A DNA stretch of 64,000 nucleotides from Rhizopus sp. PT2906 (lineage: Eukaryota > Mucoromycota > Mucoromycetes > Mucorales > Rhizopodaceae), in assembly GCA_025529335.1 (NCBI GenBank), contig JAMYHX010000102.1, positions 40,172 to 104,171 of the forward strand, written 5' to 3'. The translations under genes were made by a program, and so were the position numbers. The notes under the pieces are model-generated. The model was not told the DNA's origin. It saw only the letters and a program-made list of their open reading frames with translations, and did not search any database. How positions within the stretch are numbered: position 1 is the stretch's first letter; each line of letters starts with the position of its first letter. Shown piece after piece: positions 1 through 13,067 of the stretch.

Positions 1-1289
1 GTTGCAAGGTCTTGACGGCAACACAACTCTCAGAATCAGTGATACTATTGGCCTTGAAATATATTGCCATGTTATTACAATACAATCCTAGTATACAAGG
101 TGCAGAAGGCTCAGAATATAGATTATTTACTGTGGCCTTGATGTTGGGTAAATTAGAATGAATGATGTGAATATCTGAGCTCATTCTTTTTTTAAAAAAC
201 AGGAAACAAATTTTTGGACGATAACACATTCACAAATAAGACATGGTCGGAAGTTACAGGGATGAAAGTGACAGATTTAAATATAATGGAATTAGAATTC
301 CTAGATGTACTTCGATTTAGACTGTTTGTAAGGAAGGATGAATTTGAAAGATGGAAATCAGTCGTATTATTGTTTAGAAGTCAATTATTGAACGCAGATG
401 AAGCACAGAAACAACAACAGTTAATAGAAGAAACATTTAAGGGAATTGTCAGCATACAGCAACAACAACAGCAGCAGCAACAGAATCAGCAGCAATATCA
501 GCTCATGCTCATGCTATCAAAAGCTCAATTACCTCACTTCCCTACTCAACCCTTAAATAGACCTTTAACCCGTGTACCTTTACGTATACCACTACAGCCT
601 GTTTGGAGACATCATCATCCGATACCAAATACAAACACTTCTCAAAACACATCCGACTATTACCATTATCCAACAAGTGCTGCACCCACTCCCTCTCTTA
701 CAACCACAAGCTCAGTTTCCAATAATATGCCTTATCATCCTCATCATCCTCACCATCAACAGCCACAGACACAGCACCAGCAGCAAACGATGAGACCTAT
801 GAATGCTTATAGTAATGGCTACTATGCAAGTGCGCCAACACCAACAAGTATAGATAGTTACTATAGCAATGGTAGTAGGCAACAACAGCCACAACCACAA
901 CAACAGCAGCAGCAGCAACAACAACAACAACAACAACCAATAAGACCTAGTAGAACTTCTTATTACACTGAACCAATGAGTGACTATACTCCACCTGCAG
1001 ATATTTATTCAAGGCCGGTGACTACGCCCGTATCAGCAAATCATAATCCAGGTTATCAACAGGTAAAAGAAAGAAAGAAAAATAAGATATATTGTAAAAT
1101 ATTCATATACAATGATAGCAGGCTTATATGCCACCACCACCATCCCATCCTCAGCAACCACAACAGCAACAACAACAACAACCAGTCTACAACGGGAATA
1201 ATGGCAGACAGTCTTATAGAAGGCCGAACGGACCGGTGCCAGAAGATCCAATGACAGCTATTGAATCTTATCATAACCACTTGAAGTAA
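1..1289 (+). CDS. Pho80/Clg1-type cyclin, 3' part, poly-Q rich
   Basis: The gene enters from the left edge, so the start is missing. Three exons are visible: about 3-147, 203-1062 and 1119-1289, with introns 148-202 and 1063-1118 (an acceptor at 1121 would only remove one Gln). The first part reads as a cyclin fold: ALKYIAMLLQYNPS, then the NKFLDDNTFTNKTWSEVTG block joined across intron 1, then MELEFLDVLRFRLFVRKDEF. That order is typical of Pho80/Pcl/Clg1 cyclins, which bind a Pho85-like CDK. The remaining 250 or so residues are low complexity: Gln runs near 457-510, 890-936 and 1160-1180, and His/Pro/Ser stretches. The protein ends NHLK at the TAA at 1287-1289. The cyclin call is firm. The subclass is inferred from the long Q-rich tail, which resembles Clg1-like proteins. 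Confidence 0.8.
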
Positions 1290-1762
1290 AATGAATGTGA
1301 TGACAGATGCAAAGTTTTTTTTTTTTTTTTTCCCTTTACACACATATTCATATATATACAACATACACACACACACGGACACAAACGCATATTTATAAAT
1401 ATATATACAATATACATATATACTCAGTTTTATGTTTTAGCGTAAAGAATCGCTGTAGAAAATAAACTATAAAGAGCCACAGAGCGAAAAAGATAAACCG
1501 TGGCTACAGTCATAACAATCATAGTTTATAAATGTTATTCTTTGTGTGAATAATGACTACTTTATGAAATAAGCTATTCATCCTTTTGTTGAACTGGTCT
1601 CACAAGTGTTTTCAAACAAAAGTTAATCACGTCACTTACCATTTGCAAAAGAAAAACTTTTGCTATAAATGGTAATTTTGTTGTTTATTATTGTTTACTT
1701 TGTCTTTTCATCTTATTCTTGTTTTCTTCTTCTTCTTCTTTAATACAAAAGCTTTTACAAAA
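1290..1762. other. Intergenic, cyclin 3' to IQGAP 5'
   Basis: No gene is seen. It holds poly-T, AT-repeat and AC-rich simple sequence around 1313-1420 (probable cyclin 3' UTR) and a CT-rich stretch at 1700-1740 just before the IQGAP start. Confidence 0.6.
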
Positions 1763-2277
1763 ATGCAAAAAGTGGCTAATTTATCCAATATAAACCTATC
1801 CGAGGAAGATGCCGTTGCAGGTAAATAAATTACAACTAAATTATGTATTGTTACTCATACACTAAAAATAGGCATGTCAAGTAAAGTTGACTTTACGTTT
1901 TCTTGCCCTGTTTTATTTTATTAATGTGTTTCATAGATCGTATACGTCTAGCAAAAGCAGAACAGACAAAACATGATAGTCGATGGGCAGACAAAATGAG
2001 AAGTCTGGTTCAAGTTCATGAATACCTTTGTCATATTGGTGAAGCCATAGAGTAATAGTTGTAAAAACAATGGACTATATTAGGGAATACTTACCGTGTA
2101 ACATAGATGGATAGAAAGTTTTCTGGGTGAAAAAATAGACGATAATGATAATAAAGAAGCCTCCATTGTTCATCTCGAAAAGACACTACATGATGGCGTG
2201 GTATTGGCAAAACTGGCTCAAAAGATACACCCAGGCATCATTTCAAGTATTATTTCAGGAGTAAGTTTTTGTATGAA

Positions 2278-2308
<31 letters not shown>

Positions 2309-5300
2309 TGATATATTGACACTCTTGCATAGGATGCCAAGTTTAAATTTCTTAGATCGAATAATATCAATGCCTTTCTACAAGTATTAAAAGAAGTGGG
2401 CTTACCCAGTATCTTTTGGTTTGAATTTGTAGATTTATATGATGGAAAAAATATGCCCAAAGTAATTTATTGTATACACGCTCTCAGGTAAATGTAGTCC
2501 TCTGTCTCTTTAATCTTAATTACTCAAAGTTTAGAACGAATACAGTCATCTTTTACACTCAACTCAAGTAGCGCCAGCCATTAAAAACCTACATGGTGAA
2601 TTCAACTTTTCAGAAGACATCCTTGTTGCTACTCAGCGTAGTCTCGAAAAATCAGGTGCAACCATGCCCAACTTTAACAACCTTGGTTCTTCTTTACAAA
2701 AAGAATTAGATGGTAAAAACAATAAAAAGTACGCATTTAGGCCTATTGAAGAGCCTATTCTATTGGATGATCCTATCACCATGATACCCGCACTTCGCAA
2801 CTGCAACAGTATTGGTAATAGTAAAAACCCTACACCTGACTTGATTGCGTACGACTCAGATACAGAGTCTAAGTTATCAGATGCCGACGAAGACGATGAT
2901 AGTGTAGATTATCATCAACATCCCATGACGCTTCAGACTCTCAAGTTTCTAGATGCTACCAACGACTCTTCTATCAGTAGCTCAGAATCGGATCTAGACG
3001 AGTACCACCATGGCAGTCTTTCGTCGGACGAGGAAAGCAGCGATGGCGATGGTATACGAGAACATACACTCGAACGCCACTTTTCAAAACCCGAAAATCA
3101 TAATTTGCTTATCACCGCTCAAGGCTGTATTCGTGCTTATATGGCAAAGACCAAGATGCAAAAGATCAAGGATCAATATTACTACCAGTCCTATCATGCT
3201 CAGACACAGCAAGGCAAGATCAATACGTTCTGGATAAATCAAAAACTAGGCGAGAAACGAATGCAGTATTTTGCCTCACCCGAAAACTGGGTTATCTCAT
3301 TGCAAGCTATGATTCGAAGACACTTGGCTATGAATAAGTTACATCACCACATCAGAGATGGCCTCCAGGGGCTCAATTATGCACGTCAACAAGGTCTAGC
3401 TAGTGCTCAACTCCATGAAAATACGCTTCAACAACTCAAATCGGAAAAGAATCCACCCATCGGTGTTGTCAAGAGCGTGCTTCACATGTTGAGCAATAAT
3501 GATGTGGATTTTCATGAAGATCTAGTGATTGAGGAACTGCGTCAAAAGGTCATCGAGTCAATACGAGAAAACAATCAGCTAGATAGCCAAGTGAGCATGA
3601 TTGATGTCCAAATTGCTCTTTTACTCAAAAACGTCGTCACTCTTGATGAAGTAGTCAAGCTGAGCAACGCCTTCTTTCATCGTAATCGCAAGATGCAGCA
3701 ACAGCGTAAATTCTCTGAACTTGTCTCGGGTAATTCCCAAAACCACGATCTAAGAAGTGTAGACAAGACGAGTCGAGAGAAATTGGAGCTCTATCAGCAA
3801 CTTGTTTATCTCTTACAGACCGAACCCATGTACCTTGCAAGATTGATGTCTGTTGCAGGTGGTCACAGTGAACGAAAGGGGCAGAGAAAGCTCGATGCAA
3901 CGGTCTTGGCCTTGTTTGGATATGGTACAAACGCTAGAGAAGAGTGTCTATTGATCAACCTTTGCAAGGTAATTTCTGTTGCTGTTTGATGATTTCGTTC
4001 TTATTGTTATGTAGGCTTGTATTGTGCAAGAGATAAAGCACGTTCAAAGCATCCAGGAGTTTATGCGAGGCAACTACACGTTTATGAAGCTTGTTGTCCA
4101 AGTGAACAGGTAAATATCGAGTTCATGCTTACAAGCATCTACTAACAATTTTTATAAAAGAGGAGCAAAAGAAAGAGCCTTTTTCAGCAGCTTATTTAGT
4201 CCACTGGTTAAGAAAGTCATCAACAACCGAGACCTAGATTTAGAAACCAATCCTATGGTAATCTATCAAAAATGTATCAATCAGGAAGAATTAGCCACAG
4301 GACAACCTTCCAGCCGACCTTTCAACGTGAATCAATCTGAAGCTCTACAATCTCCAGATGTGGTTCAAATCTTATCAGAGCATGTTGAGTCGCTACGTCT
4401 CATGACAGACGAGTTCTTAAATGCTATTATTCAGACTGTAAACTCCGTGCCCTATGGTATGCGTGCTATCGCTCGTGAATTAAGAATTGTCATGGAGGAG
4501 GCGTTTCCTGATGAACATCCAGAAGAGATCATCAAGACACTGGGCAACTTCATTTATTACCGTTACTTGAGTCCAGCTATCACAGCTCCGGAGCAATATG
4601 ATGTCATTAACTGTGATGTGTCTCCTATTCAAAGAAGAAACCTGGCAGAGGTAGGAGATATGTTTGCACTAGTTGATTTAATGCTTATGTATATTTTATT
4701 TAGATATCAAAAATGCTTCAGCAAATTTCGAGTGGAAAATCATTTGATTCCAGAAATACGCACCTAAGTGCTCTGAATGATTATATAAAAGAAGCCAGCC
4801 AGAAACTAAGTCGATGGTTTGTAGAATGTAAGTGAACAAATGATTATAAGGAGCCAAGCCCTAACCTTTTATTATTGCTAGTGACGGATGTGGAAGAACC
4901 TGAAGACCATTTTGGCATGGATCCCTTGGCTGATCACACGAGCACACAGAAGCCCACAGTCTACATTCATCCTACAGAACTTTATCACATTCATCAACTC
5001 TTGGAAGAACATGCCGATTACGTAGAACACCAGAAATCAGGTATTCTTCACGCTATCTTACAAGACTTGGGTGAAGCGCCTACCGATGTCAATTTGACAG
5101 TGCCTCTTCGTCTTCTTCGTCTTGAACTTGTGGATCGACGCGATGGGCTGCCTGATGACACTAATGGTGGTGGCGATGTCAAAAAGTTGTTACTAGACAC
5201 CAAGCGTCTAATCATCCTCGTCATTCAAGTTCAATCTGGTCCTACACTGGAAGCTATCCTGAACGAACCTGTTACGGAGGAACATGAACGTATATGGGAG

Positions 5301-6191
5301 ATCGTGCGTGAAGAACAGTTCCCATCAACAGGTACGGACAAAGAGATTGAAATGGCAAATCGAGAAAGAAACTTCAAGTTTGGATATAAGAATGCATCCA
5401 TGGATGTCAAAAGGTAATTGTGTTAAAATACAACTCGAGGAACGGTATACTGATATGCAAATAATAGCTTAAGCTTTGCCAAGCTAAAATCGTTTGCTAC
5501 CAAACTTCATGCCTACTTGATACAGCACGGGGTCATCGCAGAGAGCCCTGGTTACCAAAGTATTATCAACATGATTGCTATGGATATCACCAAGAAAGGA
5601 GAACGTCGCAAACTGAGAAATGCAGAGATCAAAAAGCTTCAAAACATCTTGGCCCACTTGGAAGAAAAGCGAAACTTTTTGATTGGCCAGGGCGAGAGCT
5701 ACAAGGAATATCTTGATAGTTGTATGAAAAACATGGCAGAAAAGCGAGGCAAGAAGCAAAAGTTTGTGTTTCCCTTCACACGACAATACTTTCATATCAA
5801 AAATCTGCAAAAGAGAGGCCTTGTACCCAAATTTGGTTCATTCAAGTACTCAGCCAAGACATTGTATGACCGTGGTATCATTGTGGATCTAGCTGGCGTC
5901 TCTCCAAAGTTATATAATCGTATCACAATCATTCTGTCTATGGATCGTGCTGGTATTATTACATTTGAAGGATATTTTCCTTTGCTCAATACGCAAGATC
6001 TCCATGTGGATGTGCATTATGAAGATTTACTACAAACTCAGTATGAAGGTGTGCAGACCATCAAGGTGTTGGATGGTATGGCAACTGTTAATGTCAACTT
6101 GCTAATATATTTAATCAATAAGAAGTAAGTTTTTTATATTTCAATTACGCATGGATATTAATTCGTCTTTAGGTTTTATCACACTGCTTAA
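1763..6191 (+). CDS. IQGAP-family scaffold (Rng2/Iqg1-like)
   Basis: Cytokinesis scaffold linking actin, myosin light chain/calmodulin and Rho-type GTPases at the contractile ring or hyphal cortex. Eleven exons keep frame throughout: 1763-1820, 1937-2051, 2107-2260, 2333-2487, 2546-3968, 4015-4109, 4161-4650, 4704-4827, 4882-5413, 5468-6124, 6173-6191. They give about 1273 residues. Domain order is that of the family: N-terminal calponin-homology domain (about residues 34-165, with LCHIGEAIEWIESFLGE and PKVIYCIHALS), an acidic linker, two IQ-like motifs (AQGCIRAYMAKTK and LQAMIRRHLAMNK), a RasGAP-related domain (about 530-850, including LGNFIYYRYLSPAI) and the RasGAP C-terminal domain (about 1055-1250, ending NKKFYHTA). 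Length is near that of fission yeast Rng2, and only two IQ motifs are obvious. Recognition is firm. The acceptor at 2545 is chosen because it alone restores HALSHLLHSTQVAP. Confidence 0.93.
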
Positions 6192-6299
6192 ACGTAATTA
6201 CCTTTTTAAGAATGGTGACACCCATGAATACCCTAATAAACTTAACTTTTAGCTGCATTTTGAATACATTTTTTATTTCTTTTTTTTTTCAAAAGTTTT

Positions 6300-6512
6300 T
6301 TATCATGCCATCAAGACAAAACAACATCCTATCAAAATGAGAGATTTGTAGAATTTACAAAAGGCCGAATTATTGGCCAACATACAAGTGGTAGAAGTTC
6401 ACAACTGGGTCTGAACATACCAGAAAAGCGGCGTAAAACTGACGAGGCTAGTCCTTGTTCTCAGCGTAAAGCACAAGTATTAATAAAGACAGTGTTAGCA
6501 AGTCTGTTTTGA
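6300..6512 (+). pseudogene. Tc1/mariner transposase N-terminal HTH fragment
   Basis: One frame without a start codon reads ERFVEFTKGRIIGQHTSG followed by LNIPEKRR. This resembles the N-terminal paired-like DNA-binding part of Tc1/mariner transposases (KGRIIGQ..G.S...I....NIP). The frame soon stops and no catalytic domain follows, so this is a truncated relic just downstream of the IQGAP gene. Basis: motif recognition only. Confidence 0.45.
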
Positions 6513-6754
6513 TATTGACGATTGGAGTAATAATCAACAAAAGAGTGAATTGGGGTTGCTTTGAGTTTTTGGCTATCATGAAAGCTGTGAAGGCAAATTT
6601 ACGGCCATTCTTAGTCTTACACATTGAAGTCTGCAATAGTCTTTCTTGGTTTAATGAAGGGGATGTATTTTTTATACTTTTAAAAGTGTATCCATATTAT
6701 ACCAATGTTGAAGCAATTACTGCCAAAGCTGAAATAGCAGTAAAACACGTCTAG

Positions 6755-7014
6755 GTCAGGTTTTCTGTGCCACTGAACTGTCCGCCGCCAATCCTTTCTC
6801 TGCCACCCAAGCTGCTGCTGCTCGTACATTTTGCCCTCCTTCTGCAAACCAAGGTTTAAAATACCTTTATGTTCCTGTCCAACGACGTATCCTTATCAGC
6901 CAATTATGTAGTCGACTACGTGCCTGCCGTATCAATAGTATCCATGTTCTCGATATACATTATCCGGACCGCCACTTTGTTGTCTTACTTATTCACAACG
7001 ACTATGAGTCTGAT
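6755..7014 (+). pseudogene. Retrotransposon ORF1-like fragment
   Basis: An open frame of about 85 codons without ATG contains AARTFCPPSANQGLKYLYVP, SRLRACRINSIHVLDIHYP and VVLLIHNDYES. Such strings (NQG.KY.YVP, RSRLR.L.I...RILD.HYP, LL.HNDY) are familiar from LINE-type ORFs abundant in Mucorales. The match rests on memory of that style and not on a search. Coding similarity ends where the 7015-7280 repeat begins. Confidence 0.35.
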
Positions 7015-7280
7015 GACATGTTTAATGAGATAATCGTTGTAATACTTTATAACCTTACAATAGAGCATACCTTTTATTTTACTCTCCTCTATCGTATCTG
7101 AAAAGAAAAGAATAAGCGTACTGACATTGACCACATTAAATCATGCTGACAACATTCAATCTTCCCTATAAAACGAACACGCGTCCTATTTTAATAATAC
7201 TCTTCTTTTCTTAATAAAGAATGCAATTTGCAAGCCATCGACTTAATAGCCTTTTTACAATAATAAAGCTGAATATAACA
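7015..7280 (+). repeat. Promoter-like dispersed repeat, copy A
   Basis: About 266 bp, highly similar to 44100-44372 (same strand) and to the reverse complement of 45720-45985. Shared blocks include GAGATAATCGTTGTAATACT, ACAATAGAGCATA, CCTCTATCGTATCTGA, the TATA-like CCTATAAAACG (7167-7177) and an end block TTGCAAGCCATCGACTTAAT plus AAGCTGAATATAAC. An ORF starts within 25 bp of the right end, so the repeat may act as its promoter and leader. Confidence 0.85.
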
Positions 7281-7303
7281 GTGAGGTTACACATTCACCT
7301 ACT

Positions 7304-8249
7304 ATGTATAATCGTAGTCTTAACTTGAACCTTCTCTTTTATAGGATAACTGGCTTACGGCTTCTATATATTGATGATGATGGCGTGAAGTTTATGCTGG
7401 GCAAAGAGCTGCTAGATGGCCTAAGACAACAGACAACACTTGATAGTCAATATTTATCATTTTCAGTTACTCTTCTTCTAACATCTTTAAACGAGGCAAA
7501 TCCTGATATTTATACCTACAGAAGCATCATCAAAAGCTTCAATCTACCAGAAAATGAAAGATTCGACATTTTCACTCATGCTGATCTAAACTTCATTGAG
7601 ACAATGGGTAACTATTTGTAAGTACCAAGTTTTTGTTTAAAAGATTTATTATTGATATCTTCCGTATACAGCTTAAATCTGAATCGAAACCCTTCGAATC
7701 CTCTGCTACAGCCAACGCTTGAAAGAACAGCTGCAATTCACACTACGATTGCTTTATTGAATAACCTGTTTCTGTCAGCAAATGACAAAACTAGTTTTAG
7801 CTGGTAAGTTAGTAGACATTTTGTAGTCTGAAACTGATTGCTGATGTCTTTTTTCCTAGAATTGAAATAGAAACTTCTCTTGGCTCAAAGCACCAAGTGG
7901 GATGGCGTTGGCTTCAGGGCAGGATCTGATCAGAAAATAGACTTTTGTCTAGTTGAATTTTCTGGAGGAATTAAGAAAAACTGCAAACCAGAAAAAGCTG
8001 GCACTGATGGGAAGAAGATCGAGAAAGGAACAATCGACTTTATTGAATACACCAACGTAGCAAAAGGTCATTTCATCAGGTTTCATGGTAAGTTATTGCC
8101 CTGTAAGATGTCATATGTATAAGTAAACTGAATTGTTTCCAATATCTAGACATGAAACTCTATTTTGAGTTGGTATTTCTCGTTGACAACTGCCTTATTC
8201 GAAGGACACATGCTACTGTCAAATTGCCAACTTGTCGTATCCGAACATA
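7304..8249 (+). pseudogene. Broken lineage-specific nuclease-like gene
   Basis: Four coding pieces: 7304-7619 (MYNRSLNLNLLF...MGNY), 7672-7801 (LNLNRNPSNPLLQPTLERTA), about 7860-8089, and about 8152-8249 (MKLYFELVFLVDN to CRIRT). The third holds the family core TKWDGVGFRAGSDQ...IDFCLVEFSGG, a D...E-containing pattern that recalls PD-(D/E)XK folds. Two defects suggest decay: joining 7801 to 7860 creates a TGA codon, and the frame shifts near 7886-7892 between TSLGSK and STKWDGVGF. The gene lies directly after repeat copy A. Similar proteins appear in Mucorales expansions of unknown function (recollection). The nuclease link is inference. Confidence 0.5.
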
Positions 8250-10084
8250 ATTCACGCTTATTGAAACTAAGGAAATTACCCTTACAATAACACTTACTAG
8301 TACATAACATTATTTCTTGATTCAGATGTCACAGTAGAAAAAGCTAGTGAACACCTTAATTAAGCTACTCTACCCCAGAACAACTATTAGACCCACGTCA
8401 ACTATAATCCACAATAAACTTAAATAAGAATCACTCTTTATCAATAAAAGGATTAATTCAGTCTTACTGTATCTTATTGTCTCTTATTAACTTTTATATT
8501 ATCACGCAACTACTCCTTCGCAGTTGAAAGATTGTTTCAACCAGACAGAATTACTATTCACTTGGAAGAAGTCCTTAATTGACAGTATCAACAATGCATA
8601 AGCCTCCAATTATGTTAATCTCTAATTCTTATACATGTATACAAATGTGCATGCATACATGTTTACTTGCATATAAATATACCTGTGTCTTTTTTTTATG
8701 AACATACACGCAATAATAAAAATACATTTTACATATTCACAATTTATAAAGAAAAAAGTGTTCAACCCTCATCTTATGACGTCTACAACTACTTAGACCG
8801 ACAAGTTGTAGGAAGCACTTTTCTTTTTGTAGCGGATGGGAACACTTTATTAAGTGAGATTGCCTTATCTGCGCTATTTCGTTTAAACATGATATTTTAT
8901 TTATGGTCCAAATAAAATAAATCCGTTCAATCCGTTTGGAAGTGAATGGCGGGAAAAAAATGTAAAAGGAAAATGATGGGTAGAGTTGTAGATGGGAAAT
9001 TAAAGGGATTAACCATACAAGAAAACTTTTGGTCATGGGGATACTTAGTAAGGATCAATTTGTCATGATGTAGTTGGTCTAATTCATATAGTATGGAACA
9101 TTCTTTTTTCTTTTTTTGAAAGGAACAAAATATACCAGTCGCACTGTATATAAAATATACACATGTTTCTGTCTCTCTCCTGCGTGTCTTTTCCTTCCCT
9201 CATACAGCTACTGTTTCTTGTTTGAAACCAAATTGTGAAATATCACTTTCGATGGCGATATATGACGTAAAGAAGCGTATGCCTTATCTCAACCATTCCC
9301 TCTCTTCATTAGTTGTATGGGATTAAATATTCTCTGGGATTATATTTCCAATGATGAGCCTTATCTTATGATTCCTATTCATAAATGACGTACTTGCAGT
9401 TTCGCAGTGTATATGCTTGCTAAAAAAAGAGAAAGAGGTCGAAAGACTGTAGTGCATTATAGGTGCCATAGAAAGGGATGCTGACTATCACTCAGGATTT
9501 TACTTATCATCAGAGTGGCTATTGAATCCAGACGGGTCTTTATGAAAGTGAGATCTTTTATCCGTCAAGGTTCGCACTAGTCTGTCTTCTCTCAATGTGC
9601 TAAGAAAGTCACTAAGAAACTCTTGATATTTCGCAAATACTAGGATATAAACAAAATATGTGGTTAATTTATATCAACGTATCAATATATTTCCATATCT
9701 ATTCATGACTCACTTTATTCACACGTCATTTATAGTCTAGGAAACGCGCATGCTTTCCAATCGACCAAGCTTGGTATTCCCATACTTTGATCGTGGCTTT
9801 TCTTTCCTAGGAACACAGCATTAAAACTACCCAATCAGAATTAAACTTCCCTAAAACAGAAAAACTTTTTTGACGCTATTCCAAAGCCATCCTCTTTTTT
9901 TTTCTCGAAAACTTTTTTCAAAAAGAAGGAAGGCTGTTGAACGTATATTCGTCACAGTTTACAAGCCCAACATCTCTCTAGAAGCCGTTTTTTACCAGAT
10001 AGTAGTACGCAAATTCTCGTCTATTTACGTACAGTATTATAGACCTTTTCGACCACCCTAGTACACAACATACACAGCTTAAAT
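8250..10084. other. Long intergenic stretch
   Basis: AT-rich, without a supported gene. Short ORFs at 8667-8915 and 9870-10061 show no recognisable composition or motif. The last 200 bases, pyrimidine-rich near 9890-9920, are probably promoter and leader of the decarboxylase gene. Confidence 0.5.
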
Positions 10085-11361
10085 ATGGTAAACTCTTATG
10101 CACCTGGTGAAAACTATTCAGCTCAAGAAGGCAGCTTTGAAGGTCCTGAAAAACTGCTCGAAATTTGGTTTTCACCCTCCCCCGAAGGCATCATTGCGCA
10201 TCAAAACCTGTCTACTGTCGAAGAACCCAAAGGATTGAGAATTATTCCTCGTCCTTGCTTGGACAAGATGCTGTCATTGGTCAAATGCACTGTACTAAAT
10301 GTCATTACCAACAGTGATGTTGACGCCTATTTATTAAGGTAAGCTTACTTTGGGAGTCATAAAGTGAATGGACCCTTGACTGTCTTTCTTCCAGTGAATC
10401 ATCTATGTTTGTGTACCCTCACAAGGTCATTTTGAAAACATGTGGTACAACAACCCTTCTTTATGCTGTCCCAAAGTTGTTGGAACTTGCCAAAGAATAC
10501 TGTGGATTCGAAAAAGTATGGCGTGTCTTTTATTCACGTAAGGCATTCATGTTTCCTGAACGCCAAGTAGGACCTCATCGGTCATGGGAGGACGAGATTG
10601 AGTTTTTGGACAAGTATTTTGATGGTGGATCAAGCTACAAGATTGGGAGCGGACTTCATGACCAATGGCATTTGTATTTGACCAAACCCTTGGATGATGT
10701 CTTGCATCACCAAAACATTCTGAACCCCTACTTTAAAGGTGTAATGAGAGAGCATGAAATCCGAAGCGGAGAAAGCACACCGGCCGCTTCGGACAGTGAC
10801 GAGGAAGATCCTTCTCCTTTTGGAAACGCTGGTCATTCGTATCCCGATCAAACGGTCGAGATCCATATGACAGGATTGAGCCAAGAAAAGATGAAGCAGT
10901 ACTTTTATCATGATGCTAGCAAGACAGCGTCTGGGCTCGAAGGAGGTGTCTGGGTTGACCAACAGACGGGGATTGATCAGCTCTACCCCTCAGCCAAGAT
11001 TGACTCTTATCTCTTTGAACCTTGCGGATACTCTAGCAATGGTCTATGGCAAGATAGATACTTTACATTCCACGTGACTCCTGAACCCGAATGCTCGTAT
11101 GCATCCTTTGAAACCAATATACCCGTTGAAAGATCGCATGGCCACGAACATCGGCCTATTGAAGCCTTGATCAGTCAAGTCTTGGCCATTTTTGACCCTA
11201 GCTCATTTACTGTGACCTATTTTACTTCTCATCATGAAGAACATCACAGCCAACGCCATATGGTTCATTCGATGGCAGCAATCGATGGATATAGGCGTAC
11301 AAACCGCATTTTGTATGAATTTGACGGATATGACTTAGTTTATGGCCATTATGAAAAATGA
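10085..11361 (+). CDS. SPE2: S-adenosylmethionine decarboxylase proenzyme
   Basis: Makes decarboxylated AdoMet, the aminopropyl donor for spermidine and spermine, in the cytosol. Two exons, 10085-10338 and 10395-11361, give 406 residues, slightly longer than animal enzymes and close to fungal ones. The proenzyme cleavage site LSESSMFV spans the intron. Residues Glu86-Ser87 are the expected self-cleavage point, with Ser87 becoming the pyruvoyl group. Other family blocks seen are FEGPEKLLEIWF near the N-terminus, ILKTCGTTTLLYAVP after the site, and YLFEPCGYSSNGL with HVTPEPECSYASFETN in the C-terminal half. An acidic insertion (SDSDEEDPSPFG, about residues 220-232) looks lineage-specific. No frame defects. 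The start is the first ATG after a stop-rich leader and fits the family N-terminus. Confidence 0.95.
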
Positions 11362-11497
11362 AAATAAACACATGTTCTTGTAATTCTGTCTGTTTATTTG
11401 TGTTACACTTTTGTATTACGGTTTATCTCCTTTCAAAAAAGGATTTAATTTCTCCCTAATTTTTCTTTCTTTCTTCTTTTCTTCTTTATATCTAAAA

Positions 11498-13067
11498 ATG
11501 CGATTGGAGCCAACGCTTAAAGTATCAAGATTAGCTAAATATGCTATATTTGCCTATGTAGTCTTATCGTTCATTTACGCATCTCATCATTACTTTTCTA
11601 TTCATTCACAACATCGATCTTCATTATCTTCTTCTTCTTCAGCATCTATAACGATCAACACTACATCCGATAAAAAGACATGGGCTAGAAAGCAAGAGAT
11701 CTTACACAAGTTGGAAAATATTGAAAGACAAAGAGAGCGTAGACCTATGATGTGGTCAATTAAAGGTATTAAAATAGAGTATTTCTTAAACTGGATTAGA
11801 ACTAATTCACAAAAATAGGTGGCAAATCACAGCATACGTTATCTCACAACTTTATGTCATCCAAAATATTTTCAAGTAGTATGGGATTAGACCACATTAC
11901 GCCCTATTACTTTAAGGCATCCAAAATAAATAATCAAGAAGATATTACCTTGGCAACCCTCGTTACCCGCAACAGATTTGCTGTTTTAAGTAGACTAGCA
12001 ACAAATTACAAAGGTAACACAAATATGGCAAATATTTGACTAGTCCATCTAAATCCATCCGTAGGCCCTATCTCAGCTGCCATTCATATTAACGATGATC
12101 AAGAAAAGACCAAGACGATTCAAGAGCTCAATAAGATTTATCGATCAAACCCAGATATGCAGGCTTATGTGGATATCCATTTGATCATTGACAAATATGA
12201 TCGACAGTTTAACATGTGGAGGAATATTGCCAAATTATTTACACGCACCGAATATTTAATGATGTTGGACGTCGATTTCCATTTATGTACTGATTTTAGA
12301 AAATCTATCTGGCAAAACGCGGAACTAGCTACTATGCTTCGGTCGGGAAAAGTTGCGTTTGTGGTACCTGCCTTTGAGTACCTTGATCAAAAGGACGGTC
12401 TGGACTGGCGCACGTTTCCTACTAAAAAAAGCCAGCTGGTTGATCAAGTCAACAATATGAAGCTCGACTCGTTTCATTCCACATGGGTCTCTGGACACGG
12501 GGCCACCAATTACTCTCACTGGTACACAACTGACCAAACTTATCCTGTCACTCAATATGAGTACTCGTACGAACCTTACATCATCTACAAAAAGGAAGGG
12601 ACCCCTTGGTGTGATGAACGTTTTATTGGATACGGTGCTAATAAGGCTGCTTGTCTTTACGAAATCTATATCTCTGGTGTTGATTTTTGGGTATTGCCGA
12701 ATGATTTCCTTATTCACCAATCACACAAATATGCCAACCATGACCGTACACGCGAGGTAAATGATTTTATTAGAAATTATACATGACTTATCCTTTTCTA
12801 TAGAGAGTCCATAATAAAGAACTCTATGCCAATTTTAGAAAAGAAGTGTGTCTAAGGTATTCTAGAAAGTATGTCATTGAAAATACTTGGTATACTCCAG
12901 CAGCCGATAATATGAAGAAAGTGTGCACGGATATACCTAAATGGAAATACTTGTCTGGCATTCCAAAAGCTCAACGTGAGGCAGATAAACTAGCAGAAGA
13001 AGCAGCCAAACAAGAGCAACTATTAAAAAATCAATCTCATTATGACGAAGAAGAAGCTGAAGAGTAA
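11498..13067 (+). CDS. LARGE-like glycosyltransferase (GT49)
   Basis: Predicted type II Golgi glycosyltransferase. Four exons, 11498-11765, 11819-12013, 12065-12756 and 12804-13067, give 472 residues. A short cytosolic N-terminus is followed by one membrane segment (about residues 15-33, AKYAIFAYVVLSFIYAS), a Ser-rich stem and the catalytic region. The metal-binding DxD is in LMMLDVDFH. GT49/LARGE blocks include ITLATLVTRNRFAVL, GPISAAIHI, RNIAKLFTRTEYLMM, GYGANKAACLYE and FLIHQSHKYANHDR. The C-terminus (EEAAKQEQLL...EEEAEE) is a charged tail. In animals LARGE makes matriglycan; the fungal acceptor is unknown, so the substrate is not stated. It sits 136 bp after the decarboxylase on the same strand, with no sign of co-regulation. 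Confidence 0.85.

Noticed and set aside
712..936. Minus-strand poly-leucine ORF opposite the cyclin Q-rich region
   Set aside because: It is the mirror of CAG/CAA-rich coding sequence on the plus strand.
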